From positions 14,987,899-15,051,898 of the forward strand of contig CP053152.1 in NCBI GenBank assembly GCA_014607495.2: 64,000 nucleotides of DNA, given 5' to 3'. The notes beneath the pieces were generated by a model. It saw nothing but the letters and a program-made list of their open reading frames with translations, was not told where the DNA came from and made no database searches. Shown here piece after piece: positions 11,216 to 22,996 of the stretch. Both the position numbers and the translations under genes were made by a program. This DNA is from Carposina sasakii. Taxonomy: Eukaryota; Arthropoda; Insecta; Lepidoptera; Carposinidae. Numbering within the stretch: the stretch's first letter is position 1; each line of letters begins with the position of its first letter.

Positions 11216-11422
11216 GGGAACCTGCTAAAATTTAGTTTTCACTTCATTCATAAAATTAATAAATTATCGAAAAAACTGAATTCTAGAAAAATTTCCGACT
11301 TCCATGCTCGTTTGGTAACTTTAGTACTGCGCATGGCGCTCGAGGTGTCGGACCTGTGTCATATTTTTGACGAAAGAAACATTGAAATTTTTGATAAATA
11401 CAAAGCAAAATATAATAATTAA
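11216..11422 (+). CDS. Candidate terminal exon of an unrecognised host gene
   Basis: A strong-looking 3' splice site (ccttttttaattaccacag, AG at 11214-11215) opens directly into a frame that needs two bases to complete its first codon. It then runs 68 codons to a TAA at 11420-11422, and an AATAAA polyadenylation signal follows within about 15 bp. The peptide starts NLLKFSFHFIHK and ends with KISDFHARLVTLVLRMALEV, then a charged tail rich in Asp, Glu and Lys. I do not recognise the family. The acceptor, open frame, stop and poly(A) signal together suggest a real last exon. The upstream exons were not identified, and chance in AT-rich DNA remains possible. Confidence 0.35.
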   Translation, partial: GNLLKFSFHFIHKINKLSKKLNSRKISDFHARLVTLVLRMALEVSDLCHIFDERNIEIFDKYKAKYNN

Positions 11423-11981
11423 ACGATGATGAATAAATATAAGTGATATGAAGGTAATTAATCAATTTCTGGTCACGTTAATCATACAGGAATAAGTAAA
11501 ATTTATTTTTATAATATTAATTTTAAAGTTGAGTGACAAAAAAGATATTTGTGGCCACAGAGTAGAAATTGAACACAGTATCCCAATCAGTATCTACTTA
11601 GATAAAAGTGTACCAAGTGAACTAAGAATGTAAGTGTAAGTGAACAGTATTAGTACTTTAAACAAAACGACAATTTGTATTTGCTTTGTATCACTTGTTT
11701 CACTAAAGTAAAAAACATAGTCCGAGAGACTAGTTTGACAGTTCATTTTGTACAAGTGTTGTTGTGGTCAGACTTATAATGTTTGTATCGGTATAAAAAA
11801 AATACAGACTTGGTATTATAACCTAAAATATAAGTAATATATAATTATTTTACATACTTATTTATTTTTTTAATTATAATAATCAAATTAATTTACAGTA
11901 TGATGTATAATATTACAATATAACAAGATTGGTTGTTTGTAGTCTGGAGTACGTAATATTATTTCCTTTTCATTTTGAACA

Positions 11982-12095
11982 ATGAAAGTGTCTGAAATTT
12001 TTCAAGTTGCGGATGGCACACTATTTTCAAGAAGTAAATTATTTGACTCTGCTCGATATCAAATGTTTGTAACCTTTGATATATCTGCCAAAAAC
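11982..12095 (+). CDS. Candidate first coding exon of an unrecognised host gene
   Basis: An ATG in fair context (gaacaATGA) opens 38 codons that end exactly at a consensus donor (AAC|GTAAGT, phase 0). The peptide starts MKVSEIFQVADGTLF and ends ARYQMFVTFDISAKN, balanced and soluble in composition. Reading on past the donor reaches a stop after ten codons, as expected for an intron. A TATAAAAA stretch at about 11791 could belong to its promoter. No protein family is recognised. An RTE remnant starts about 270 bp downstream, so later exons would be further on. Inference only. Confidence 0.35.
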
Positions 12096-12364
12096 GTAAG
12101 TAATTTTTTTAACATCACTGTTACATAACGTTATTGCAATCATAAACAACAGTGTTTAGATTCCGGCAAGGGAACTTATTCTTCATTATTAGTTAAAATG
12201 AACTATAACATGCAATTTGTACAGTCGAATTGATCATAATTATATCGATATCGACTATAACATCACTATTTAATTTCTTCCTTCTGATTCTGGTAACCAT
12301 TTACTTTACTATTACTTGTTAAACTTGTCTTTCAAATTACGGTTTTTACTCTCAGTTATTGTGC

Positions 12365-12960
12365 TTTTTCTTGTTAAGTTCATCTAGGAAACCAGTTTTA
12401 CTGACATATATTACTAGAATTTGCAACAAATTTGCTTTTGAACGGAACTTACCTACAAAGTTTTGTCACTCCAACATCGTACTTCTGCATAAAAAGGCGA
12501 CAAAAATGAAAGGAAATAACAGACCTATCAGTCTCATCAACCACATTAAAAAATCTATTATTCGTTGACTATTCTTGGTAAAGCCAACTCATCAATCTTT
12601 TCCGCACTCCGTAACCAGGATATCGAACCCGCTTATATTGGTGCTCTGAAAAGTATCTACCTAAACAGACAGCACATAAAACTACTCGATAGGAACTTCA
12701 TTCCCAATAGAAAGAGGTGTCAAACAGGAAGACCATCTTCGAAACTCTTCGAAGGTCTATTGAGTGGACAAGGGCAATGGCGTTAGTGGCTTACAAACCT
12801 TCGGTTTGCCGATGATAATGTTCTGTTTGCCCCACGCTGCCGAGCTCCAGTTTGCTACAAGAATTTATATGCAAAGATGATAAAGAAGTCATATGGCAGA
12901 CAATTCAATAAGTTTTTGACTTTTAGCTGTGGGACACCACTATGGCTTAAAAAAATAAAA
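12365..12960 (+). pseudogene. Decayed RTE-clade LINE reverse transcriptase fragment
   Basis: Three frame-shifted pieces of RTE reverse transcriptase can be read in order. The first, KFCHSNIVLLHKKATK with NNRPISLINHIKK, is the region before RT motif A. The second, ALRNQDIEPAYIGALKSIYL with a degraded GVRQGD-like segment, follows it. The third, LTNLRFADDNVLFAP near 12790-12830, holds the catalytic FADD box. A final LWDTTMA near 12918 followed by an A-rich tail resembles an RTE C-terminus. Stops and frameshifts make it non-functional. It is a different sub-family from the fragment at 16438-17432. Confidence 0.75.
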
Positions 12961-13084
12961 ATATAATGATAAATAATTTATTGAAAGTATTGTAAATTTA
13001 AATCTGTATGATATTAAAATCCGCTCAAATAACATGCTCAATGCATTTTAAAATCAGATGCGATTCATTACTTTTTTTAGAAAG

Positions 13085-13165
13085 CCTACTTTCATGGTGT
13101 CCCACTGCTGGGCAAAGGCGGTCCGTCCTGATTTGGGGAACCCGTAGGAAAATATTAGTGAATCA
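13085..13165 (-). pseudogene. RTE-type LINE C-terminal fragment
   Basis: The plus strand reads tcatggtgtcccactgctgg then gcaaaggc. On the minus strand this is the 'AFAQQWDTM' C-terminus seen at the ends of RTE-like reverse transcriptases. Only about 80 bp are recognisable. Confidence 0.5.
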
Positions 13166-15061
13166 CCCTAGGTACTCAAAAATCTTGCCTAATTATGCTC
13201 GAAATACGCAAAAAATTAATACCTATTTTCTCGAACTGTCCAATAATTATTTGAGAATGTAATGTTATGATAATATATCTAATATTTCGCGAATGAAATA
13301 TTATACTCGCTCATAAGCCTATCAAAACAAACTCCCATTCTTTTATTGATATGGAAATGTAGAATAACTGATTTTTGTATGCTATGGCCTTTCGTACTAT
13401 CCATCAAATTTACGCATGCGCAGTCGCTGAATTGCATGGCCTTAATATATGTATCCCAATTCACTATGGGTGCGCCCACCACCGGGCCCTACACCCTCAG
13501 CTATTATAACTCATAACTGCGAAAACAAGTCCGAATTGTAACCAAACAACTTCATTTATATGTATCCAAACTAAAAACAATAAACATCCCTATTTAAATA
13601 TCTATGTAACCTAAAAACAGTAATTAGCATAAACTTTCTACTTTCTTACTATGGACAAAGGAGTGTGATGTAAAATGGGCCCAAACCCACCTGTCTGACA
13701 TTTGAAAAATAATAAAAGGCCCGAATTTACTATATTAATCTGGGCAGGACCGTCATAAAATCGCATTTCCCGCCAGTCTGGCCGCATTTTCATAACAATA
13801 TTGCTCTTGCAATAAAATCTCTGGCTCTAATATAGAGCCTCGTAAATTGTCCGTTGATAACTAGGTGTGCGTGTAAATGTGTGTGTGATGCAGAGGACGC
13901 TGTATTTGCTATTTATATATCATATAGATTGTCTTTTAATCTTGATAAATAGTAAAATCATCTGATTCAAAATGTATCATCTGAATAATTATAAATAAAT
14001 GAATAAGAATAATCAAATTGATTACTCCTTTGAATACTCCTGTACCCGTGTCCCAAGATTGATTCTTTACGGAACCAAACAGTTTCAAAATGAAACAGTT
14101 TCATGAACATGACTATGATTAGATAAATTTTATCAGATAAGAGTATAAAACCCGGGATCTCCACGAATCTCCACATACGACTTTTAACGTTTGACTTTAC
14201 GGTTATTTTTATGGGCCACTACGATCTGAGGGCTTTTTCTATAACTAAATTCCAATTACGATAATTTAATGTAAAATATTTTCTACCTAAGATACGGTGA
14301 TGAAATATAATAATTCGAAATATAATAGAAATAATTCGCCGAGCGCTCACATTATTTCATCAGAAACATCACCCATATGCACAGTAGAGCGCCATCTTAC
14401 TTCCACAAAAAAATAATCCTTGCTTTGAGTTCATGGTTCGTAATTCTAGAAGTACCCAAGTATAGTAGACGTTTTAAAATGATTAAAGATATCTTACTGG
14501 ATTTGCGTTTATTGCATCTTGCAAGGTAATTGCATTTGTTTACTAGATCTTATTATTTCAGAGCAGCATTAAAACGACAAAACGCAAACCATGAAAGCAT
14601 TGCCCGATATGGTGAATCGTAAATATTCTTCAACTGGTTACGAGCAATAATCCAGTGGATTTGCTTAAATGAAATTGGGATTGGAATTACCATCTAGAAT
14701 ATGGCATCGTATTTTATGCGTTTAACATGCTTCAGTAGTTTAGGTTGAAATAAATAATATATTTACTTAACTTTCCTAAAGATAGACTATAGATCATATA
14801 TATTTCTAAATGGTTACTATCTTTACATGATACACTATAGAAAATTACGTTTTTAACCCGTAAAGGGATTATATGTATGTATGTAATTATGTTTTTAGCG
14901 CTTCGGCTTAAGATATAGTCTAAGTCCATTAGTTTGTGGGCGTATGATTGCCTTAATAATAGCACCGACATTTATCCTCGATTTCAGTAAAGCCCATAAA
15001 GTGTTATTTTCAGTTAATTATGAAATATCCGAGCATCTATCATCAAAAACTTTATTATTTC
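13166..15061. other. AT-rich DNA with one weak exon candidate
   Basis: No repeat family was recognised. At 14562-14611 a good acceptor (cttattatttcag) opens a plus-strand frame reading AALKRQNANHESIARYG up to a weak donor or a nearby stop. See the findings. Confidence 0.4.
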
Positions 15062-15185
15062 ACTAGTGGAAAGCCCGCGACTCTGTCCGCGTGGACTTCA
15101 GATAAATAAAATGTCGATATTATCCGGGTTAAAAACATTTTCCCGTAACCTAGCATCTTGTTACGTATCCTTTATGTGTCTGTAA
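15062..15185 (+). mobile_element. RTE/SINE 3'-tail repeat, family F (partial)
   Basis: It begins ctagtggaaagcccgcgact, the hallmark start of the family also present at 37133-37658 and 51274-51602. It then continues through 'aaatgtcgatattatccggg' and decays. In Lepidoptera this sequence corresponds to the 3' region of RTE-type LINEs and their SINE derivatives. Confidence 0.7.
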
Positions 15186-15571
15186 GATATTCTTAACGAT
15201 TCTACAATTCTAGCTACCCCATTTTGGGAACGCAGCCGTGTATGTACATCTCATTTCATAAACCGATATTAAAGTTAATCAAAGAAAGCCTCACCCAAAT
15301 ATATCATAAAACTACTAAAACCCAAGGGTCACCGTAATAATTTGGTGATGATTTACTACAAATTAGCCGCTATCATTACAGGCCATAAAGTCCTTTATCT
15401 CTTCGCACCGACCGCTGGAATTAAAGCCTCCACGGGCGCTCATAGACAAAAGAGTTTCCAAACGAGAATAGACCTTACCATGGAGAAATAACCAAGAGAG
15501 ATGGCATAATACAGCTCATAGAATAGTGTTGCCATTGACTGGTGTGTGAAAGGCGTATATATTGTATATGT

Positions 15572-15690
15572 CATAAAATTATTAATAAAGAAAATGGAAA
15601 AAATTCCTCACTCGAGTGGGAATCGAACCCACGACTACTGCAAACCGTGCCAGCCGCTATAACCACTAAGCCACCGGCTCAATTACCCGG
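15572..15690 (-). mobile_element. tRNA-derived SINE, family B (head plus tail)
   Basis: On the minus strand: box A (tggcttagtgg), then box B (ggttcgattcccactcg, here cgttcgtggg-type variants), then a tail 'gaggaattttttccatttt' and 'ctttattaataattttat'. It lacks the roughly 90-bp leader found upstream of the head in the copies at 22997-23189 and 38861-39052. Confidence 0.75.
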
Positions 15691-15734
15691 ATTATATATG
15701 TCGTATGATGGTGATGATGTTATATATGGGAGAT

Positions 15735-15915
15735 GAGCAGCAGCGCCTCCTGTGCTGACAATATAGTCAAAAAACCACACTGCGATCACCATCCCGCCTG
15801 CCCAGCGCGGTCACTATGGGCAAAACAGCCCTATGTCAGTAGCCTTGTGACGTGCCCTGGGGGAGGCCTACGTCCAGCAGTGGACTGCAATTGACTGAAG
15901 GCAAAGACGATATAA
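15735..15915 (+). mobile_element. RTE-3'-derived repeat, family G
   Basis: Reads 'gcgcctcctgtgctgacaat', then 'gtagccttgtgacgtgccct', then 'gaggcctacgtccagcagtg' and gactgcaat. The last block encodes the EAYVQQW C-terminus of RTE reverse transcriptases. The same order appears on the minus strand at 42402-42725 and 53151-53290. Confidence 0.7.
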
Positions 15916-16437
15916 TCAGTGATTGGCTAATACTGCGCTGCGTAAATTGGTGGTCATACGGTAGTACGACGACTTCGTCCGCGTAAACTATAGGAATCCC
16001 TTCTTCTTGTAGGAATTTGGGGAAATCTTTTGCTATCGGTTGCCTTCGTTATACATTGAACACACCCTCCAAGTTTCAGGTTTGCGGTTCAGGCTGTGTG
16101 TTACTTCGTCTATCAGTCACAAAATATTTTATACGTATAGATTCTAAAAACTTGCTAACTACATAGTCTACATAGGTTATACATACATACATATAATCAT
16201 TCATTTATTATAGCATATCCCGTATGTCCTTTCTTCATGGCCCCTGCGGAGGCTTTCCATTAAAAAGTAACTTTTATGACTGTGGTCTGTGATCTTCCCG
16301 GCAGGGGGAGCTAAGACCTTCTATGTAATGATAAAAACCTCGTTGGAATATCTAGCTCAATATTTTTGTAGACAATCAGTTAGGATTTATTAAAAACAGA
16401 CTGTGTTATTTGGATGTATCTACTATCTATATAACCA

Positions 16438-17432
16438 ACCGCTGTGTATGGCTTTTGTGGATTGGAGAAAGCCTTCGACTCCATCGAAACCTGGGCCGTT
16501 TTGGAATCCTTGCAGTGATGCAAAATCGACTGGCGATATGTGGAGGTGCTGAGAAATATCTACCAAATGGCAACGATTGCCGTCCAAGGTGTCAGACAGG
16601 GTGACGTAATATCCCTGAAACTCTTTACCAACACGATGGAGGACGTCTTCAAGATGCTACAGTGGGATGGACTAGGCATCAACATCAATGATGAATATTT
16701 TACGCATTTCCGCTTTGCAGACGATATAGTTTTGATAGCTGAATCGCTGCAGGACCTACAAATGAACTACGAATGAACATGGACAAGACCAAGGTAATGT
16801 TCAATCGACACATCATCCCTGAGCCGATTTCCGTTCAAGGTATAGCTCTAGAAGTTGTCCAGAAGTATGTACACCTTGGGCAAATATTGCAGTTGGGTAA
16901 AGACAACTTTGAGGGAGAAATCACCAGAAGAGTGCAGCTTGGGTGGGCAGCGTTTGGGAAGTTGCGTCATATCTTTGAATCATACTTGCCACAATGCTTC
17001 AAGACCAAGGTGTTCGATCAGTGCGTTCTACCAGCCATGACTTAAGGAGCCGAAACGTGGAACCTGACGGTGGGGCTGGCTCACCGATTGCATGTCACTC
17101 AGAGAGCTATGGAAAGGTCAATGCTCGGAATCTCGCTAATGAACAAAGTCCGAAACGAGATCATCCGGCAGAAGACTAAAGTGATAGACATAGTCTCGAA
17201 ATGTAGCAGGCTGTGGCAGTGGGCAGGCCACATCTGTCGTAGAACGGATGGACGGTGGAGTAAGCGGTTTCTCGAATGGAGACCGCGCCTCGGCAAGCGT
17301 AACATTGGGCGCCCTCCGGCCAGATAGAGGACGGCTGGATGGCAAAAACGGGAGAGCGAGCCATATAGCGTACTTTGAGGGAGGCCTACGTCCAGCAGTG
17401 GACTGCAATAGGCTGACGACGACTATCTATAT
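16438..17432 (+). pseudogene. RTE-clade LINE reverse transcriptase pseudogene (C-terminal half)
   Basis: The RT protein can be followed across several frames. CMAFVDWRKAFDSIETWAVL is motif A with its catalytic Asp. VRQGDVISLKLFTN follows, then FRFADDIVLIAE, the catalytic FADD box. Next come MNMDKTKVMF, YVHLGQILQLGK, QLGWAAFGKLRHIF and TKVFDQCVLPAMT. After an in-frame TAA near 17042 it continues AETWNLTV, RAMERSMLGISL, RLWQWAGHICRRTDG and GKRNIGRPPAR, ending with the GGAYVQQW-like segment at 17380-17425. Short deletions (before VRQGD and before MNMDK), the stop and shifts make it dead. The order and wording are typical of RTE elements. The endonuclease part is absent. Confidence 0.9.
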
Positions 17433-17610
17433 ATGCTAAGGTTCATTAATATCTGTTCAGTAGCTTTTTCGTGAAAGAGTAACAAAAATCCATTTTAAAA
17501 AATCTAGACAATCTTCGTTTAGCCTTTATGGTCAACCTATAGATCACTCACTAACAGCAACTTTGTACGATAAATATCTTACTGTTTTACCTATTTATAC
17601 GCTTCTAGGC

Positions 17611-17712
17611 GGATTTTTTCAACGGTCACATAGCTTAACTAAAGGACAAATAAATATTTTTTCTTTCTCTAAAACTTTATCAAGGTGAGGCAACATCAAC
17701 TTTATCCTTCAA
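17611..17712. mobile_element. MITE-like element, 'agggccgattttt' family (copy 2, degraded)
   Basis: Left end ggcggattttttcaacggtc with 'aaaactttatcaaggtgagg' and 'caacatcaactttat' inside, matching the internal order of the copy at 1929-2072. The right end is eroded. Confidence 0.45.
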
Positions 17713-18244
17713 ACAAAGCTCTAAACATATATTAAATACACATATTCTTCCGAATCCCTACATAAACATAGAACACAGTAAACTAATTCTGCAATTAATA
17801 TAACTTGTAAAGCGATACAAGTACATGCTGATACACGCATAGTTACGTAATGTATGGCCTAGCGAGACAATCATGACAAAGGGAGGTAATTTACGAGTGA
17901 CCCTCGCGGACCCTTATACCTCCAGGTAAAAAGGAAAAATGATCCACAAACGAAATCCGTGCTGTAATTCAAGCGTAACCATAATGTATTTGAGAAGTGA
18001 ATTGTTACTTTTCTTGGTATTTAAAAGAACTGGGTTTTTTGCATGACTGATTTACTTATGATTTATTGTGCTTAAGAGACTGATAACCGCAACTTTGTCT
18101 TCGTAAACTTTAACCGTGTTTTTACAAAAGAATTTAAAAATTTATTTTGCTGTCAAATGTCATATTTAAACACTGTCTAGCTTTAGGTAAAGTTTTGTAA
18201 TAACACCGTAGAATCCCGTTAAAATGTGTTCCAGTAGGTTTTTT

Positions 18245-18365
18245 TTACAATAAGCTAGGCAAATATTTGACCGCCATCGTGCCTGATTTTAAGCAAGATG
18301 CGGCCTAGGGTGGTACATGTTTGCCTAGAAAGTGCCTATTCACTCTAGCTTTGAAGACACCAATG
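18245..18365 (-). pseudogene. C-terminal fragment of a LINE reverse transcriptase
   Basis: The minus strand reads VFKARVNRHFLGKHVPP then a stop, followed by a short conserved 3' UTR ('cttaaaatcaggcacgatgg'). The same architecture (DFKSRVNRFLLDKRVPS then stop) is on the minus strand at 56000-56235, so both are 3' ends of one LINE family, probably of the CR1/Jockey type. No RT motifs remain. Confidence 0.6.
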
Positions 18366-19249
18366 TTGTAATTAAATTGATAAGTGAAATAAAAATCTGG
18401 AATATAAACTAATAATTCTGATAGCACATAAATTACCGATAGTCAAATCTGCTCTTTGGCCTCTTTGGTAAATCAAAATATGTATAAATACAGCAGAAAC
18501 CTAAAGCGGGTTAAATAAAAATGTAGCAATGTATTTTGGATAGGTACTTCTTTACGTACTATATTTTGTATTGACTATTATGTATGACTTTATATATGAA
18601 CTAACCGTCACATTTTACCGTTCACTAATTTATTTATTTATTTATAGTTACACGGAATTAACGGCATCACAGTAAAACCAAGGTACCGTCAAGTTTAGGG
18701 GAAAAATAAATTCGCTTTATTCGTATTTTTCTATAACAGCTAACTATACAATGTAGAAATTTTTTCTAGCGTCTTCCTTCCCTGATTCCTTCCCTGCCGA
18801 ATAGATTATAATAAAATTTGTCAGGGACAAAATAATGAGCTCTCAGGGGAGTATCAAAAGACATACACTAGTTGTTTACTAGATTCTATAGTGGCTTCAC
18901 AAACGTTTGACAAAAGCTTTTACCTGACTGAGCGTCTTTTGTCATTATTTTAAATTAAATTCTTTGCACTGAGGAGAGTCCGTAAGATATAGAGTTTGTT
19001 GTAAACATAAATGAAATGTCTCACCCACATCAATAACGGGTTTGCACCATGGGTTTCACTCGTTTAGATTCCGTATGTAAGCACTTTTGGGTCGAATAAG
19101 AAAAAGCGAAAAAGTTTTCACTTCTTAAACTCCTTATTTATAAAGCAAAATAAAAGTAAAAAGCTCATTGTTATTAGCCTTATTACGTACTAGTGCACGC
19201 TCGCAACTCCGTCCGCTTGTACTACAGAAGTGTCGTATTACGATAAAAA

Positions 19250-19405
19250 CATACTTACATATATACATATACACATATAATCACGCCTTTATCCCTTACG
19301 GGGTAGGCAGAGCACCAAGGGCCGATAGAACCACGTCATGTTGCCACTTCTGACCAATTTTGAGGGTATAGTTGAGATGTACAGTTCGGTTAGTAGTGAA
19401 AAACA
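19250..19405 (+). mobile_element. Dispersed repeat family D (copy 2, partial)
   Basis: Matches 8420-8520: (ATAC)n lead, 'cgcctttatcccttacgggg', 'gagcaccaagggccgataga', 'gaccaattttgagggta' and 'gttcggttagtagtg'. Its 3' part is missing. Confidence 0.7.
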
Positions 19406-19843
19406 TACTTGCCAGTTTTTAATTAGACCACGTTCTAAAAATATTCAAGCAATCAATTTCATCCAGTATTTTTACGTACTCCATCTTTGTGCAAGCCAAT
19501 CGGGACAATTAATTTATCCGTAAAAACCCAACAAAGGCCGCATACAAAATATATAAAAATTCTACTATGTTTATTGTATCTATAAATAACTAGATAAGTA
19601 TAAAAGGGTGTTAATAATTTAATAAGTTCGTGCGTCAATAATTGCCACGAATACACAGGCGAGTGCATGTCGTATGACATGACATTACACTGCATTACAC
19701 AACCTTGTGTGTGGTAAACTAAAATATATTGATTTGTTTCTGCATAGCTTTTATTGTGATAAATATTAACATCTGTACGGCCGCACATAGGCCAATAGAG
19801 ATATCTGCACATGTACTAAATCTTGAAATGATTTATAATTATA

Positions 19844-20217
19844 CAGGGTGCTTTTTGGTCGTCAACGTTCCCGAAAACTACGGAATCTTCTCATCATCAC
19901 GATCATTATTCTCCATGGAAGCATACCTGGGATGTGTCTGGTTCCAAAGATATTAGCGTCCAAAGTTGAGTAAATAGACTGCGTTTTTCTGCATAAATGC
20001 ACATAGTCGCGCGTAGCAAGATTTTTTCAAGAGAAATAATTAATATCAGTCTATGAAAAAACTAGCATAAATACTGGACACTATAAATTTCGCCCGATCA
20101 AGTAATTAAAAAAATAAAAATTACATCGTTTCCCAGTATTTTTTTGGCATAAACTTACTTTATTTGATGTTTAGAGTACGTACCCTTCGTTAATGGTGGC
20201 GACGAAAAAACACCTTG
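19844..20217. mobile_element. About 370-bp MITE with 'cagggtg' ends (copy 3 of 4)
   Basis: Starts cagggtgctttttggtcgtc and ends gacgaaaaaacaccttg, preceded by TTATA and followed by TA. The interior is colinear with the other three copies. Confidence 0.8.
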
Positions 20218-20851
20218 TATTTACCTTTGTTTCACAAATAAATACTTTGATTTGGTTTTTGTAAAATATGTATTATAACAATAATAGAATACAACCTATA
20301 CTCGTATTCCTCTAATTCATATTCATATTCATATTCTATCATCAAAATTAAGTGATGACTATTGATATAAAAGAAAAGAAACAAAGGCATGCTTGTGTCT
20401 TAAAAAATACTTTACGTTTTTCGTAAATACATCGAAATGTTGTAATACTTATATCTTGAAAATCTATGATAAGAATATTAAATTAATTAATTATAATAAA
20501 TAAGCAAGCCCGAATACTAAAATATTAGTACTAACTCAGTGTATCCCAGTGAATAATCTCACTAATTAACCACGTACAATTCAACAAAACAAGACATTAA
20601 TAAACTAGTAACTATGTAACAACTGGCTTGTACTAAAACCGTTCTCAATTCGCTCGAACTCGAGTTTACGACGCTCACGGTTTACGTTTATAATCAGCTG
20701 TTTAAGTTTATAGTCTAACAATTAATCGTAGGACTAGATCGTGAAGGAATTACTTACAGAAGCAATGCGCTAGAATCGCGAAAGTAAAAATTTATCATGA
20801 ACCTTATTATGCGCCGTACCGCTATCCAAAGGCAAGCAAAATCTATGAGAT

Positions 20852-21040
20852 ACTAGCTGTTGCCCGTGGCTCCGTTCACGTGGATATTGCTTATTACGGT
20901 GAAAGGAAGTATAAAAATTCTCTCTGTAAGATCAATTCTCGTACTTCAAGGAATACGCTAAAAAAATAGGCGAAATCGGTTCAGCGGTTTCGAGATTTTC
21001 GCTTAGCAACAAATTTAGCGATTCATTCTTATCTTAGTTA
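20852..21040 (+). mobile_element. RTE/SINE 3'-tail repeat, family F (diverged)
   Basis: Starts actagctgttgcccgtggct, a common variant of the family F opening, and retains 'gaaatcggttcagcggtttc' about 120 bp later, the segment that follows in intact copies. No coding capacity. Confidence 0.65.
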
Positions 21041-21215
21041 GAACATAGAATGGTAACGAGAGGTTCGTGCTTGCCCCACAGTACCTAGCTACTTTCAGAG
21101 TGTGAGCTAGTAATCTTGGATCTTTCACATCGCAACTGTAGTCGTCTGTGATAATTATCTGTGATCGTGATTATCAGTTGTCAGCTGGAGGTTATAGGCC
21201 CCGGTGGTGGGTGAA
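21041..21215. repeat. Dispersed repeat with 'ggcccggtggtgggcg' end
   Basis: The end 'ggccccggtggtggg' (21197-21211), preceded by 'gcaactgtagtcgtctgtga', recurs at 55500-55610 ('gcgactgtagtgtcttgtgt' then 'gggcccggtggtggg') and inverted at about 13470. Family unknown. Confidence 0.4.
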
Positions 21216-21889
21216 AATTAGTTTATAAAAAAAATACTATCCATCAAATGTCTATCAAAAAAGCAATCACAATGAACTTACCATTGCATCACGATAGTTT
21301 TGTCACAGAGTAATAAAACCTTCAGTTGTTCATAGAAAATAGCGTTATCATTTCACGATTGACGGGCCGAAGGAGTAGACTCTTGTATAGGTATAGAGCA
21401 CGTTTAACCAGTGATTGGTTCATACTATGCAACACCAGGTACCTACATTGGTCGCAAGTCTACGTCATCGCACATCCTCTATATTCTTTCTTAGTAAACG
21501 AGACGGCAACTGCACAAAGTATCAAACATTGTTATAATTGAGCTTCCGGATGTTAAATTCAAATTAAATGTGCCTGAGCGCTATGCACTTTGTGTTACGG
21601 CAAGTATCAGCCAATTTACAGCTTAAGTTGGGCCATATAGTGATCATTTGAATTTTCCTTATCAGTATATTTTAATCATATAGTCTTCAGATAATGAACA
21701 CTAGTTGGCACTCACGAGTTTGTCCATGTAAATTTTAGGATCCTGGGAATTTTCTCTTGAGTATTAAATGATACGTCAGTCAAAGAACAAACCCTCCAAG
21801 TTCAGGATAAATCATTTTATATTTATAGAAGTTTTTTAAGTTAGCTGTAGGCACATAAATATGCATGTTCATGTATTGGCTCTTTTTTA

Positions 21890-22180
21890 CTTTTGTAACA
21901 ATGTTACCTCAATCTGGGGTGAGTTTCATGGAATAGCTCCTATGCCTGATTTGGCAACTAACATTTATTGTATGCAGTGACACAGATGGTGTAGTCATAC
22001 ATATAGTAGCTGGCGCCCTCGCCCAGGGGAGCTGTTTGATGAAACACACTCCACTATAATATTATCTGTGAATGATTTAGCACACCTATAATTGGCACAT
22101 ACATCAGATTTTTAGTTGTAAGTGTAATTATTGTTGCTCTTAATGTATGTTCTGTAAGTGTGTCTAAATAAATAAATAAG
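21890..22180 (+). mobile_element. CR1-like LINE 3' end with (AAAT)n tail, family E (copy 1)
   Basis: The last 120 bp ('tagcacacctataattggca', 'agatttttagttgtaagtg', 'tgttctgtaagtgtgtctaa') end in aaataaataaataa. They are repeated at 25333-25447 and inverted at 60120-60236. The upstream part (from 'gttacctcaatctggggtga' to 'aacacactccactataat') is found only here. A microsatellite tail in place of poly(A) is characteristic of CR1-type elements. Confidence 0.65.
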
Positions 22181-22652
22181 ATTCTTATACGCAGTTATGA
22201 AAATAAATAAACTAAACTTAATATGGCGCTTTGTTCATTTACTTAGATTTTTTTTTCAATTTAAACAAAAAAAATATTTAAACATGTTTTTGTATAACAC
22301 AAGACTCAACAAATAAACTACGTCGAAATCATGGCGTTTTATTAAAATGTTGTTAAAGGATTTCAGTTGCTGATAAATGCTAAATTAATTATTGTTTCTA
22401 GTAGTAGTATTCGCAGATTTTTTACCTGAGAAGATCATAGTACCACCTTTTATGTTATTTTTTTTTTTGTTATTTTCTGGACCTAAACAGTAAAAATTGT
22501 GCTAAACCTCTTTACCCAGTCAGGCTTTTTTATAATTTTTATACAAAGCATAATAAAATATAAATTAAAGCCATAAATAGTAAACAATAACGTAAATACT
22601 TATCTGCTTTTATGATCGTATTATAATACAATACATTTCGTATAATAATACA

Positions 22653-22712
22653 TTCGTAGTAATGACTACGGCGTAGCAGCGCTCGTAGTCGCTCGTAGCA
22701 CGTCGTAGCACT
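22653..22712. repeat. Cluster of CGTAG(C) motifs, left
   Basis: Six CGTAG/CTACG words lie within 60 bp (starting at about 22655, 22665, 22672, 22684, 22694 and 22704). A comparable cluster lies at 23351-23410. Neither is explained by the SINE between them. Confidence 0.6.
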
Positions 22713-22996
22713 AATCGTTGGGGAGATTAGTTCGTTGCTTTTATTTGTTTCATTTCTAAAGGGTTTACCGAATGTTATATGTATTAAAAAGCTATTTCAT
22801 TATGGGCCTAGTCACATTGTGGAATGTCTAATATTTGTATTATATCCGGGGTGTAATATATTAATTTAAATAACGTACTCGTATATGAAATAAATAATAA
22901 TTAAATACTTTGAAAGTGCCTACAGTTGATTTAATGTGATTCATCAAATAAAATTCCCAATTAATATTATTAAGACGTATAACTGAAATACTTGGA

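Noticed and set aside
15572..15690. Apparent tRNA gene (A and B boxes)
   Set aside because: The tRNA-like part is followed by a tail shared with other copies, so it is a SINE head, not a tRNA gene. The same applies at 6106, 10333, 22997, 25513, 29165, 38861, 42899 and 54893.
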